This document shows, piece by piece, positions 22,560-34,017 of a stretch of 64,000 nt of DNA. Every line of letters starts with the position of its first letter. Position 1 is the first letter of the stretch. The stretch lies in contig JAJEKV010000008.1 in the NCBI GenBank assembly GCA_021234155.1, positions 2,635,580-2,699,579 on the forward strand, in the 5' to 3' direction. The DNA is from Isoetes taiwanensis (lineage: Eukaryota > Streptophyta > Lycopodiopsida > Isoetales > Isoetaceae). Under the pieces are notes generated by a model. That model was not told the DNA's origin. It saw nothing but the letters and a program-made list of their open reading frames with translations, and ran no database searches. The translations under genes were made by a program, and so were the position numbers.

Positions 22560-25500
22560 TTATCAAGAGTGGCACCCTCCTCCCAATGGGAGCGCGAACA
22601 AAGCAGGGATCCCACCGAGATCCGTCGAGAGATCGAGGTGGAGTCCATCCAAAGATGGCCATCCATGACCTTTGTCCAAAAAGGGGAGACGCCAATCGAA
22701 GTCGGGAACACAGGGCGTGGAGGAACACCCGGAAGCATAGGGAGAGGGAACCATGCCCGTGGGGCGGGAGTTCTTGAGCCCCGCCCCCTAATTCACAAGG
22801 AAGGGCGGATCAAGAGCTTTACACCAACGATCCTCGCGATCGAGAGAGAGTTGAGATTTGACAGAGGGCTATCCCAGCCTGTGGGGACTGTCTTGCTATC
22901 CAGAAGAGCACGTAATTGATTGTAACCGGCGAGGTGTTGCATATAAATTTGTGCATAGGGAAGATCCTCAGGATGTCCCAGATACTTCCTTATTTGTTGC
23001 AAAGACTTCCGCTTGCCGAGAGGTAAATGATGTGCAAGCTCGGGCATGTACTCTTGATGAAGAGCGTTAGTGTCGAGCATGATCAGCCGTGGGGGTTGTT
23101 ATCCCCAAGCAACCATTGAAGGGTGGGGTCACCACGATAGTTCTGTGGTGGCCCATCCCGAAATCTCTCCTGTGTATCACCCAGATAGAAATCATGAAAA
23201 ATGTAAGCCATGGGCTGAACAACTCTGAAGGTGATGAAATCCGGATCTTCGCAGTGAATGAGATCAAAGACTAAAAGGGCACAGCAAACACCTTTGTCTT
23301 CAATAGAGAGTTCGGGCCAAATCCGAAGAAAATCTGCAGTGCGCAGTGGAACATCCACGGGACCATCAGCCCCATGCCACTTCAGAAGAAAGAGGTGGCG
23401 GCGGGCAACCACATAATCGGATAGCGGAAGGAACCGGGAAATCAACGAGGCGGTTGCTACTAACGATGGTGATATAGCCCGTCCGGTTTGGTCCGAGCCT
23501 CATCGGCATGTTGGAATGTTGGAGTATGTGTAATGGGCACACATGAAGAATGACTCCCAATCATAGAAGGCTCATTTCTCAACACAGCAAATAGCTTCTT
23601 TGTGTAGAATTTGTTCGAGGTCACGGATCCCGTGGTCCTTTTCTAACGGAAGGCGATCTAGTCACGGACCCGTTTTCGGTGAAGGTTGAACCTATGAGGA
23701 GGATTGCCCGGAGCATTGAGTCGGCATGGCAATCTCCGGCGTCATCAAGAAGTTTGTTTCAACCTCCGTAAGGTGATCTTGGAGGGATGTGAGCCGAAAG
23801 TCTGCGTGGAGAGCTGAGCCGTTAAAGAGGCAATTTGAGCGTCAAGCTTCCAGTAAGGGTGTTGAACTTGAGTGCTGTAATTGTCACAAAGCTTCAAAGG
23901 GCAAAGGCGTCGAGCTTAGCAATATCTTTCTCCTTGTCACTAAGGAGGGTGGCTTTGGACTTGTTTTGCTCCAATAAGTCCTGAATTTCGATTGAAGCTG
24001 AGCCTGTTGATCTGCAAGTAGGCTGGTCTGATCCTCTGCTTTTTTGAGATCTATGCGGGCCTGTAAGAGAGCCCCGTGCTTTTCTTGAAGTTGGGCTTCC
24101 AAAGTTTGAACATGTGCAGTTGCAGCTTGAAGGTCACGGTGAACCGCGACCTGAGGCCCGTCAGGGGCGTGTAGACCCCATTCATAAGAGCTTCTTGGGA
24201 TTCTTGTAACTTTAGAACAGCGGCTTGAGCATCCTCCGATCTTGGATACAACACCGGGCGAGGTGCACGGTGAGGGGCCTCAACGTTGCCGTGGTTTGAG
24301 ACGTTTGTGAGACATGATGAGAAGTGGAGGCCTCGTGGTCGTAGAGGAGGAGGAGACAAAGACATCGTGGTGTTATCTTTGGACATGACCGGAAGAAGAA
24401 GGGCGGAAGTGCCAATTTGTGGATTTTGAGGAAGTGAATGAAGAGATTTGTTGAGTGGAAGCATGAGAATGAGGAGGTGAGGGAGGAAAGTAATGATGGA
24501 TGAGGGCTTGAAGATGGCCTCCCACGAAGTTTCAGAGGTAGAAGTGGCAGCCCTAAGGCGGTCAACTTCTTGGAGAAGACGGTAAAACAACAATTGGGGC
24601 CAATTAATGTGGTGGTTGGAGCGAAAAGTAGCGGTGATCACCATATTATAGAAAGGCTTATTGATGTGGGTGTTCTTGATAGAATAATTAAGGTATATAC
24701 GAAACTTAACAAAAGTTTCATGGGGCTTGTCAATATTTGTGAGGCGATGCACGCTGCATTGATAAGCGGGAGCACCAAACTTCATTGACATCAAGATCTG
24801 TATGGCAGACCAAGATAAACAAAGGGTTGCAAAGGATATGGAATACCTCAAAAAAATTAGGTCTTTGGGTCGGGTGAAATGGTGGTGCCATCGACCAATC
24901 GTAGTGTAGCCATTAATTTGTTGACGATGTGAGCCGATGAAAACCGCTTCAACCGTCCGGATTTGGAGCCTAAGTTCCATTTGTGAAAATTAAAGCTTAA
25001 ACCAAGGCGTTTTTATGACTTCGATTCCGGGCCAACAAGGGCTTCCGCGGAAAGTGGGCGTCAAGAAAGATCTGTACTTCGAAAAGAGCGGTTCCCTAGG
25101 AGCAGCTTGAAGCGTAGGAAATTTTGGGGCCGCCATGGCAAAGAGCTTCAGAAAAGAACGGTGATGCAAAGGCGGAGAGCGGAGGCGAGAAGACGAAGAA
25201 ACTGAGGACGATCAGAGGAACGAAAAAGTTTAGGGGCGCCGCAAATGGAGGTGAAGAGGCATGATAAAGGGGAGAAAGGCGAACCGCTGATGGTGCCAGT
25301 GTCGAAAGATGCCAAGGAGGCGATTGAGAGGCAAAATTTGGCTAAGTCCCCAAACAACAAAGGGAGAAGTAATGAACGGTGGAGATGAGGCGTGCAGGAG
25401 AATGATGGGATGTGACGAGTGGCCAAAGGACACACATTAATGTTCGACGGGCGTGAAAGGAAGGAATGGCATTTAATGCTAGCAACTTCGCGGGATATCA

Positions 25501-25615
25501 TTAAAAGGAATGTGTCAGAAGGTACCATGGCGAGATATGCGGCGGGAGAGAAGATTCTCATTTTAGAAACAGCCTTGCATTGCAAACACGTTGGCGATTG
25601 TTGTGATTGGTCCAC
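22560..25615 (-). pseudogene. Additional ORF region between integrase and 3' LTR
   Basis: Minus-strand frames are long for this decayed element: 24980-24051 (309 codons), 23445-23083 (120), 23080-22793 (95) and 25615-25148 (155). The first has a hydrophobic and basic N-terminal part (SIKNTHINKPFYNMVITATF) and then a segment that shifts frame into a coiled-coil-like stretch (ARIDLKKAEDQTSLLADQQA). The 23445 frame is rich in aromatic residues and D/P (FDLIHCEDPDFITFRVVQPM). The layout resembles plant-mobile or plant-transposon domain proteins followed by a coiled coil, but I see no catalytic residues. Tat-type elements carry extra ORFs here, with suggested roles outside reverse transcription. 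The frames probably belong to one disrupted protein. Confidence 0.5.
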
Positions 25616-26099
25616 GTCAACAAGGAGTTCCTCAGTTGGCTATATAAGACGAACCGGGATTGAAGCGAAGGCATCCGATGGCGCCAAAGATGGCTTCTTT
25701 GGTTTGAGCGAGAATCACTATGCCCACTAACCGTCGGGAGGGATTACACGCAAGATGGATTGTCTGGACCTCTGGCGCTGCCACAATCGTGGCCTGAGAA
25801 TGGATGGCTGGTGTGCCGGGATGGCTGAACATCCCGATCCGAAGACCAACGCGATGGAGGTGGTTCTGCACCTTTGCTGGGACCCTGAGTAGAACCTCTA
25901 CCACATCACCACATCACCTCCCGAACCCGGGAGTAGAGGGGTTTTTTCTAGGACTTAGTAGATAGGCTCGAGCCCGTTTTTGTATATAGGCGGTGCCCAT
26001 AGCGTAAATAGTCAAGTTGTGCCCACATTTGTAAAAAATTCCACCTATAATATAATATGCCACTGTTTTAGTCACTTTCGGTTGTGGTTGTGTCTTGAA

Positions 26100-27400
26100 C
26101 TGCATCTGTTTGTTGATTGTCGCTTTCTGTGGGATGAAATGTTTTGAGGCCGAAGCCATTAACCAGTGTAGGTAATGGAGTGCCATCTAACTTCGACCAC
26201 TTGAAAAACTGGTCCGAACCACTTGAACAATTTGATAAGGGCCAAGCCAACGAAACTTAAGTTTACCAAGAAAATTTTTGTCTGAGAATCATAAAGAAGA
26301 ACCAAATCTCCTTCGTTGAATGTTTTTGTCTTCAACCGTTTGTCATGTAAAGATTTTTGCAAATGTTGTCCATGAAGAACACGAATATAAGCATCCCTTC
26401 TAAGTTCATCCAAATGTTCCAATTGATAAACCCTTTCTTTGAGTGCGGCCCGGTGGATTATGGGCGTGCTGGTTGAAAACGGAGAGTGGGGAGAATGTAC
26501 TCAAAAGGCATGAGAGCTTCTTGACTATAAACCAATTTGAAAGGAGTGTGACCCGTAGCTATTTTGAAACAAGTATTGTAAGCCCAAAGAACGATGGAAG
26601 CTTGGTTTGCGGTCGGTCGGTCAGGCGTCACAAATTTTCTTGAGAATGTGACCCGAGTTTTGTTGGTGCTTTTCTGCCAAACCATTCCCTTGAGGATAGT
26701 AAGGTGTGCTCTTGTGATGTTGTATCGGAGATAATCGTCAGCTCCTTGATGGTATGATTGATAAAGTGGACACCACGATCAGCGACCAGCTCGTGGGGCA
26801 GCCGAATCGTGATGATTTGTTGATAGATAACCTTAGGCATTGGCTTACCCAATGATGTTATGGAAGTGTAAGCTTCCGCCCATTTAGTAAGCGTGGTCGG
26901 TGAGAACCAGAATGTAGCGAAGCACGCGGTGTGCCGCTACGAGGATCGATGGGTCCCACAAAATCCATGCCCCATTTGCTGAAGGGAAGTGGGCGTGGCG
27001 GCGGCGTCAAAGGGAAGAGCGTCACGGGCGTGGGCCCCACACCGCGGCAAGCATCACCTGCGTCTTGAAGGCGTGGGCGTGGCGTCTTTGAAGAGCGTGG
27101 GCCAAAATAACCAGCAAGAAGGATTTTGCGTCGTGGTGGTGTCACCATGAAAATGACCACCACAAGGCCCCTTCATGGGCTTCTCGAACAATATCCGGGA
27201 CCTCATGAGGGGAGAACACAGTCGAAGGATGGTATCCTTACCCTTTTTGTAAAGATGGCTGCAACCATGGTGTAGTCCGCACAGGACCTCGCGGAGAAAA
27301 CGATGTCGGCCGGGATTGTTGCTTGGCTGGAGAGAGCGTGGCGTCCCCGGGGAAGAGCGCTGTGAGGAGATATTTAGCTGAAAAGTCATGAAACCAATGA
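26100..27400 (-). pseudogene. Integrase of family B element (frameshifted)
   Basis: Motifs in order on the minus strand: KWGMDFVGPIDP (about 27010-26975) at the start of the catalytic core; LVADRGVHFIN (about 26790) with the second catalytic Asp; TANQASIVLWAYNT and TGHTPFKLVYSQEA (about 26610-26500); then LDELRRDAYIRVLHGQ and FNEGDLVLLYDSQTK (26420-26290), the C-terminal region. Upstream frames to about 27400 should hold the HHCC zinc-binding domain but are too broken to read. Integrase would insert the cDNA into host DNA. Frame changes between motifs make it non-functional. Confidence 0.85.
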
Positions 27401-27479
27401 GGTGTTACCGTGACCAAAAAAGAGTTGAGCGTCGGGGAAAGGCGCGAGACTCCGGTGGAGGGATCATCTGTGGATCGTG

Positions 27480-28150
27480 AAAGATAATCCGACAACATGA
27501 GATTTGCCGGCCTTGTGAACAATTTCAAAGGTGCAAATTCTTGCAGAATGAGGACCCAACGAGCAATGCGCGCCCGTGGGCGGATTTGTTGATCAAATAA
27601 AGAAGTGCCCGGTGGTCAACAAAGAATTTGATCCGAGTGCCCAAAAGATAGTGACGGAAGCGTTGGACGAGAAAATTAAACCCAAGACTTCGCCTCGTGG
27701 TAGTAGTTGCGTTCGGCAGAATTGAGTTTCGCCGCATAGCGGTTTGGTTTGTCGCCAGCGCATCATATTCTTGAGAAAGAACAGCTCAATAGCAAAGGCC
27801 GAGACATCGACATGGACATGAAAGGGCTTGTCCCATTGAGGAGGAACAAGAACCGGGCCCGAGTAAGCGAGAGCTTCAATCGTTGGAGCAACATCCGCTG
27901 GGAATTCCAAGCCTGGTGGATTCATCACCGTGAGTTTATGAATGGGATCTGCAATGGTCATGAGTCCGGGGAATGAAGGTCGAAAAATAATTGACCTTAC
28001 CCAAGAAAGAGCGTGTTTCCTTGATATTGGCTGGTGCTTGAGCCTTGAGCATAGCCTGATTTTAGCGGAGATCCGTGGTGATACACCTTTTGCGACCACA
28101 TGTCCCAAAGAACACACGAAGTGGCGCAAAAGGTGCATTTCGGGATTGAG
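27480..28150 (-). pseudogene. RNase H of family B element (frameshifted)
   Basis: PFHVHVDVSAFAI (about 27840-27800) matches the start of Ty3/gypsy RNase H with its first catalytic Asp. It is followed by IKFFVDHRALLYLINK (about 27640-27590) and NLMLSDYLSRS at the end. It degrades the RNA strand of the RNA/DNA hybrid. Reading requires several frame changes. Confidence 0.8.
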
Positions 28151-28790
28151 ACTAATGCTGGGACTCATCACATTTCTGAAAAGACGAGTTCCAATTTATC
28201 AAATGGTCAGCCATGGAATCTGTAGGCAGAAAGTCATCTTGAAAAATTTGCAAGAAGGGATTTTCCTTCATAAAATCATGAAAAATCGAGAGCATGATCG
28301 TTGAAACGCGTGGATGGAGAGTTTGATAATCCAAAAGGAACCACCTTGTAGGCAAAAGTGCCTTGCACGGGTGGTGAAGGTAGTCTTGAGTTGATCAGAT
28401 TCTTTTAATTGAGATCTGATTGTAGCCAGAAAAACCATCCATGAAGGAGTACATCTCATGTCGGCCAACCTCTTCCGAAACACGGTGCGTGAAGGGGAAG
28501 TGGAAAATGATCATGCTCCGTGCCTTGATTGAGTTTTGGTAGTCCACGCAAACGCGGATCTTACCATTGTGTTTGAGTGCAATGGCGATGGGGCTCACCC
28601 ACTCGGAATGTTTGACCTCATAGATCAAACCTGCGGCAAAGGAGTTTGTCAATTTCCGCCCGGCCAGGCGATCCACGGTAATTGGGGTTGAGCCGCATAC
28701 TGCCGTTGCTAGGCCGGCGTGCATCGAACTTGGTAGGAATGGTGAGTTCCCCAAGGTTTTGTTGATCCCCCTCAAGATCTCTCAGTAGCT
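28150..28790 (-). pseudogene. Reverse transcriptase of family B element (frameshifted)
   Basis: Diagnostic motifs: SPIAIALKHNGKIRVCVDYQ and MYSFMDGFSGYNQI (28610-28410), with the first catalytic Asp in the MDGFSGY motif. The active-site box reads FQDDF (about 28245-28230) before DHL and FQKC. The canonical box is (Y/F)xDD, so both Asp are retained. Frame shifts separate the fingers, palm and active site. Confidence 0.88.
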
Positions 28791-29559
28791 CCGGGCAAAA
28801 ATGTGTTTGAACTTTTTGAAGAGTGACAACCACGATACGATAGGGTGGCCGGAAGATTGGCAACAAGTCCGGACGGTGATTGTTGCCTACGCCCACGATC
28901 TTGACTTGAGGAGTCTGAATATGGGGATAACTTCGTGTCCTGGACAATATGAGCAGGAGGTTGAAGCATAACAGATGCGTCGTGGTGAAAAAGAGAGGTT
29001 CTTTGAGTTTCCTCAAAGCGGAGGTTGCTTCATGGCGGCCGTGTACATCTACAGGAGTTGCAGGAGGTTCAGCATCTGAAAAGTGATCAACACGTTGGAT
29101 TCGATTGCAAGGAGCCAGGTAAGGGTCAAGCAAAGCAGCCCACGGCCGGTCCTGATCAAGAGTCATTTATCCCCAAGGATCAGCATATTCGGTAGGATGA
29201 CAGAGGCGTACTCGCGGTGGAGCTGGACTTGATAAATATTCCGTCCGCCCCCTCGATTGTCGGAGAGAGAGGGTGGTTCAGCATGGTTCGACGAAATGAT
29301 TTTGCCTGTTTCAAGTCCATGGTGGCATTGAGGTGACCATCGGTGATGACTAACTGATCCGTGGCCCGATAATGGATACTTTTGGCTGGGGGAGAAAAAA
29401 GGTCTCACGACCAACATTTCATAATCACACGGATCCTCTCCAGCCTTCCAAACACCAAATTCCAAGGGAATCCGAGATCACCAATGTTGATGTGAAGAAG
29501 AGGCGTGGCCTTGAGGTCTCGTGATATGGCCATTGGCCAATTTGATGTCGTATGGGGAC

Positions 29560-29680
29560 GCGATAGAGTTGTTTGATGCCCATTTGTTTTGCGGAGTTTA
29601 TCCGTGATGAGATTGACCAGCGCTACCTTCGTCAATTTGAACATGATTGACTTGTTGATTGCCCACCGTGGCATGTACAG
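29560..29680 (-). pseudogene. Aspartic protease remnant of family B element
   Basis: Around 29645-29600 the minus strand reads QIDEGSA in one frame and VNLITDKL in the next. This corresponds to the retroviral-type DSG(S/A)xxNLI active-site region with a substitution and a frameshift. It sits between gag and RT as expected. Confidence 0.55.
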
Positions 29681-30239
29681 TGGGAGTAGAGGTAGCAACA
29701 GCCCCAACCAAAACGGGGGGAGTGGTAACTGGTCCTTGAGAGCAGGACAGAGTTTCAAAATTGTGGCCAAGCTTAAAGGAATTTTGATTTTGGCTAGCTC
29801 CTCTTGGAGTTCCAGAGGCACATGAGAAAAAGGATCGGCTGGATCCACAGGTGCGGGAGTGCGTGGTAAAGAAGCAGCAACTTCTTTGAGTAGGTCAACC
29901 TCTGCGGCCGATATTGGGATATGTCCGAGGCGTGGAGGTTGAGGCGTGGAAGGTCGTCTTGTCTTTGTTTGTTGAGCTCTGTGGTGGCATGGACATTAGC
30001 CAACGCGTCACGGCCTTCATAGCTTGCATGAGATTCAAAATGCTTTGGCGAACTTTAGGCATGACATTCGGCATGAGTTTCTCCAAGTCAGGTGCAAAAT
30101 GGACCTTTTTGTCTTCTGCATGAGGAATTGCGTCGACTGCAAAGGCAGGTTGCATGCCATTAGGAATAATGGGTAAGGGGCGTGATGCCTGGTTCTGCAG
30201 CGTGAAACCAAACCAACCCAATTTGATGGCTGGACCGGA

Positions 30240-31890
30240 GGATTAAGAGCTGAAAAATTTCTTCCCCGTGCTTGTTGATCCATCCGAGGTTGATTGGCGG
30301 AGAGCTGGTTGATAAGCGTGATTCTTTGGCGCGCGAGGTGGCTTCCGAAGAACAGGACGCGGGCCTTGTTTGCCATTAGCAATCCAGAGTTGGTAAGCCG
30401 TGAGGCGGACTGATGTGGTCTGATTGGTGCCAGGAAGCTGCACCTGAACTTGTGGGAGTTGAGGACACGCCGTGGTGGTATGACCCCATTCTTGACAGTG
30501 ATAACACCGAAGCCAAGGATCAAAAGGAGGGCGTGTGTTGGGTCCCCCGTTGTGGCTCTGACGCCGATAGTGTTGATTGGGTTGCGCTGCGGGGTGGCTG
30601 GCGATAGTCGCGATTGGTGCTTTGAGGTGTTGTTTGCACTTGATAAACCATCTTGTTGCGGAAAGGTGTAGGATGAGTGCGAGTGCACTCTTCCGTGGCA
30701 TGATTGCACATGTTGCATCGTTTACAATGAGGCGGGCCATTGGTGGAGTTGCACTCATTCGCCAAGTGGCCTTGATATTTGCAGATATGGCACCAGATCT
30801 GACTGCGCCCCGGATTGGCGTGTTGAGGTTGAACAATGATCTGGGAACCATGACGGGTGGAATGAAAGGGAGCTCTCAAGAGCCACGCCACGGGGAAAAC
30901 ATTGATCGAAAGGGATTGACAAGATCGATAGCCCGCTCCAAAGTCTTGGTACGCGGGTATTGATCATGAGTCCGATAGCTGGAGGAAGTCCTTGGAGAAA
31001 CCGACCAAGATCCGCTCGCGGTGGGGTACTCCTTGAGTTTGCCGAGAATGTGAAGACGGTCTCGCAAAATCCCTGCGGGAACTGTGGGCTCTTGTTGAAG
31101 GTCATTGAGTTGCTTGAGATGAAGTTGATCATCATCCGTGGTCCCATAGTGAGAAAGAAAAAAGCATTTCGGACCAATCTTGTTTCCAGTGGCTTTTGTT
31201 GGACATGAGCCATTGATGAGGGGAGCCACGCAATGTGGTGGAAAAGATGTGGAATTTCAGTTGAGGTTGCGCATGACCATTCAGGACAGCCAGAGCCTCA
31301 AATTCTTCCATGTGGGCCTGAGCACTTTGGTCTAAAGGTTTGCCTTTCGTGTTGCCAAAGGTGGGATAAGTCAACTTAAGGGTCTGAAAGGTAGAGGTAA
31401 AAGTGCTGGGCTGGACAGGAACATGATAGTGAGGATATTGAGGTGGAGTTGGAGGTGGTATGGTGCTGGAAAGACCCTTTAAAAGGTGGCCGAGGTGGAG
31501 GTACACGGAGGTGCCCGATCATTGGTTTTGAGGTCGTAAGAGTGTAAAATGGAAAGAGTGGTGGGAAGGTAGGGAAGGGAAATTCACGGGGAGGAGCAAA
31601 AGAGACATGTGGATATCCCCGTCCCCGTAGGAGATGATGGTTGTGAAGGCAGGCGCGATGGCGGAAGAGTGATGGATGAAGGCATGTTCTGGGGTATGAA
31701 AGTAAGGTTGAGCAGGTGGAGCCGGATAGGGCTCCTGATAGTGATGAGGAGACTGAGGCTGTGAGCAATGTTTGCACGCTTGAGGCGGAGAATTTGGACG
31801 AGACATGACACGAGGGGTGGGTGGCGCCGACTGAGCCCTAGACCGAATGTGGCCTCCCTCAATGTCATAAGCGGATCCATACATGTCACG
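30240..31890 (-). pseudogene. gag of family B element with multiple CCHC-type knuckles
   Basis: The N-terminal frame starts near 31884 (MYGSAYDIEGGHIRS) and is Pro/His-rich. The capsid core includes FHIFSTTLRGSPHQWL (about 31270-31220), typical of the retrotrans_gag domain. Nucleocapsid-like knuckles follow: CHICKYQGHLANEC (about 30795-30755), CKRCNMCNHATEEC (about 30725-30685) and CYHCQEWGHTTTAC (about 30510-30470). The first and third fit Cx2Cx4Hx4C exactly; the middle one is irregular. Gag packages the RNA. At least three frame changes are needed. Confidence 0.82.
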
Positions 31891-31998
31891 AACAGCTTCC
31901 CGCCGATGATGGCGCCAAAGCGAGGCCGGCTCTAGGAAAAGAAGTTCTTCTTAGCGTGAAGTTTAAATGCACATGGCGGCGAAGAAAGGAAAACTAAT

Positions 31999-32019
31999 CA
32001 GGACCCGGCAGCCCGGCGG
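31999..32019 (-). other. Probable primer-binding site of family B element
   Basis: Next to the LTR remnant the minus strand reads CCGCCGGGCTGCCGGGTCCT, which resembles the TGGCGCCGTTGCCGGGG-type PBS used by several plant gypsy families. The corresponding site beside 49378 is too altered to confirm it. Confidence 0.4.
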
Positions 32020-32055
32020 TGTTTGGGGTCCGGGTTGGGAACTCCTGCAAGACGG
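32020..32055 (-). repeat. 36-bp remnant of the 5' LTR of family B element
   Basis: TGTTTGGGGTCCGGG continuing to CTCCTGCAAGACGG matches the inner end of the LTRs at 21464 and 49378. The match stops abruptly at about 32055, so the rest of this LTR was deleted or recombined away. Confidence 0.75.
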
Positions 32056-34017
32056 CATTTTGAAGGTTTACAAAAAAAATCATATAAAAATCAAGGGCAC
32101 AAAAAGCGGCCAAAGCCTTTCTAGGAGTTCATATATGGTAGTTATGGTTCACATAAAAATACACAAAAATATATCAGCTCCGTTCTTGTGAGTTATGCAC
32201 TAGCAAACCCAAGGGGGGTCAAGTACCAAAAAGCTTCATGTTCACACAAAGTAAAAGCTGTCTTAACGAAAAGATTTTTTTTTGATTTTTTTTGGCTATA
32301 ATGTGATTTTTCTACACGCGATATAGAGCAAGACACCAAAAACTGCATCTCAATTCGAAGTCTGTGAAGGAAGATATAGCCATTCAAACATGATGGGGTC
32401 GACCGTTTACGCTTTTCGAGAACCGATCTTGGTTCCCGTAAAGCGGTTAATATAAAAAACAACAACTTTTGGAAGGAGATAAATTTTGAGCTCAAATTTG
32501 GCATATAAGTAGTTCACGAGGTCCTCCATCCTAGAAAAATGTTTGTTGAGTTTGAATTTGATGTTTTGACTTTTACTTCTAATTTTAATTTTAGGGAATT
32601 TATACAAATGGGTAACATTGATACATATGACTCTAGGTTGTCCTCCAAAAAATCACATTATGAAAGTTTATAAGAATATGAAACCAATGCAAAAACAAGC
32701 TCGTGAAAAGAGTAAAAGACATGGTAAATAAAAATCAAAAAATTTTACGTACGCCCCATTCGTCCATAGTCCATTTAAAAATCAATAATATACTTATGTT
32801 AGTCCATCTCACGTTGAGTTTTGGGACATGAGTAGCTCCTGAACCACTTTGTTCACAAAAAATATCTGTTGGTCATTATCTTGAGGATTGTATTAAAATA
32901 AATAGCATCAATTATATTATGTGTTCCATGTTTATTCTAGATTTGTGCCTTAAAGATGTGACTTTACAAAATCACATCCTCGAAGTATCTCATGTCAAGA
33001 AACAAATGCAAAAAGAACCAAGGAAAATCATGAAAAACCTTTTCTATAAAACATCAAGATAGACTGCTATCTACAAAGTCCGATTCTGAACCATCATTGG
33101 TCCAAATGATTGAAAGTTTAAAAATCAATAATGGCATCACTTTAATCAATTTTGATCTCAACTTTCGCATATAGTTTACTTGTATGATTCTCTGTAGGAG
33201 AAAATTAGTTGACAATGTGAGCTTGCGTAATTTAAGGGTAAGATTAAAGCACAAAGAATTGAGAATTTATGAGGTACTTATGACCAATTGAACCTACATG
33301 GACCTCCACTTACACCTTTCAAAAATCATGTGATCGAAGCTAAAAAGCCATAGTATCATTCTATGGGGCAAAATGGATAAGGCTAGTGAGAGATATATGC
33401 TCTATACAATTGGTCTCATGGACCATAAATGGTGATGCATGCTTATATAAATTAAAACCTTAGAAATAACATGCTACTTTAACATGCAACTAGAGATTTA
33501 TATTGCCAAGAAAGGTATGCATCCATGAAAAATATAATATACATGAAAGATAACCTACATGTAACATTATTCTACTTAGATGACAATGCTTTATAGCAGC
33601 AACACAGATATAAAGTTTATGCTAGTAAGAAATAAACAGATTTCTTTGTATTTTTTTTCAATAAGGACATACAACTTATATAAGAGATCTCCATATAAGT
33701 CAATGTTCACATTTTCAACTATTTTATAGGCTTATATGGGGAAAGGTAATGTCTCTTCCATGAACTAAAGAACCATACATATAATGTCATATGGTCTAAT
33801 TACATATTGTCATGGCTAAACTTCACAACATTCACTTAATTCATCAATAAACATCACTAAATATGACCATTGTGGAGTTTTGGAGCTATAATTGTGGAGT
33901 CAACTCAACTTTTATACTCTAATGTGTTAATCCTGCAGTTGTACATCATGTTTTAATCCCAAAAATTGCATGGTTACACTCTAGTTACCTTATATGTAAG
34001 TTGATAAGAGTTATATT
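32056..34017. other. AT-rich segment without genes
   Basis: About 2 kb of AT-rich DNA with no frame longer than about 100 codons, no splice-compatible exons and no internal repeats that I could see. It separates the broken end of element B from the family A LTR. It could be old flanking DNA or an unrecognised element fragment. Confidence 0.5.

Larger units (their letters stand above)
21464..32055 (-). mobile_element. Ty3/gypsy retrotransposon, family B (minus strand)
   Basis: Reading on the minus strand from right to left: remnant 5' LTR, PBS, gag with zinc knuckles, protease, reverse transcriptase, RNase H, integrase, a further ORF region of about 3.5 kb, polypurine tract and 3' LTR. The PR-RT-RH-INT order defines Ty3/gypsy. 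An additional ORF after integrase is known in the Tat lineage, which makes that a plausible placement, but no lineage-diagnostic domain was proved. All genes carry frameshifts. The 5' LTR is cut to about 36 bp, so the element is dead. Confidence 0.9.
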
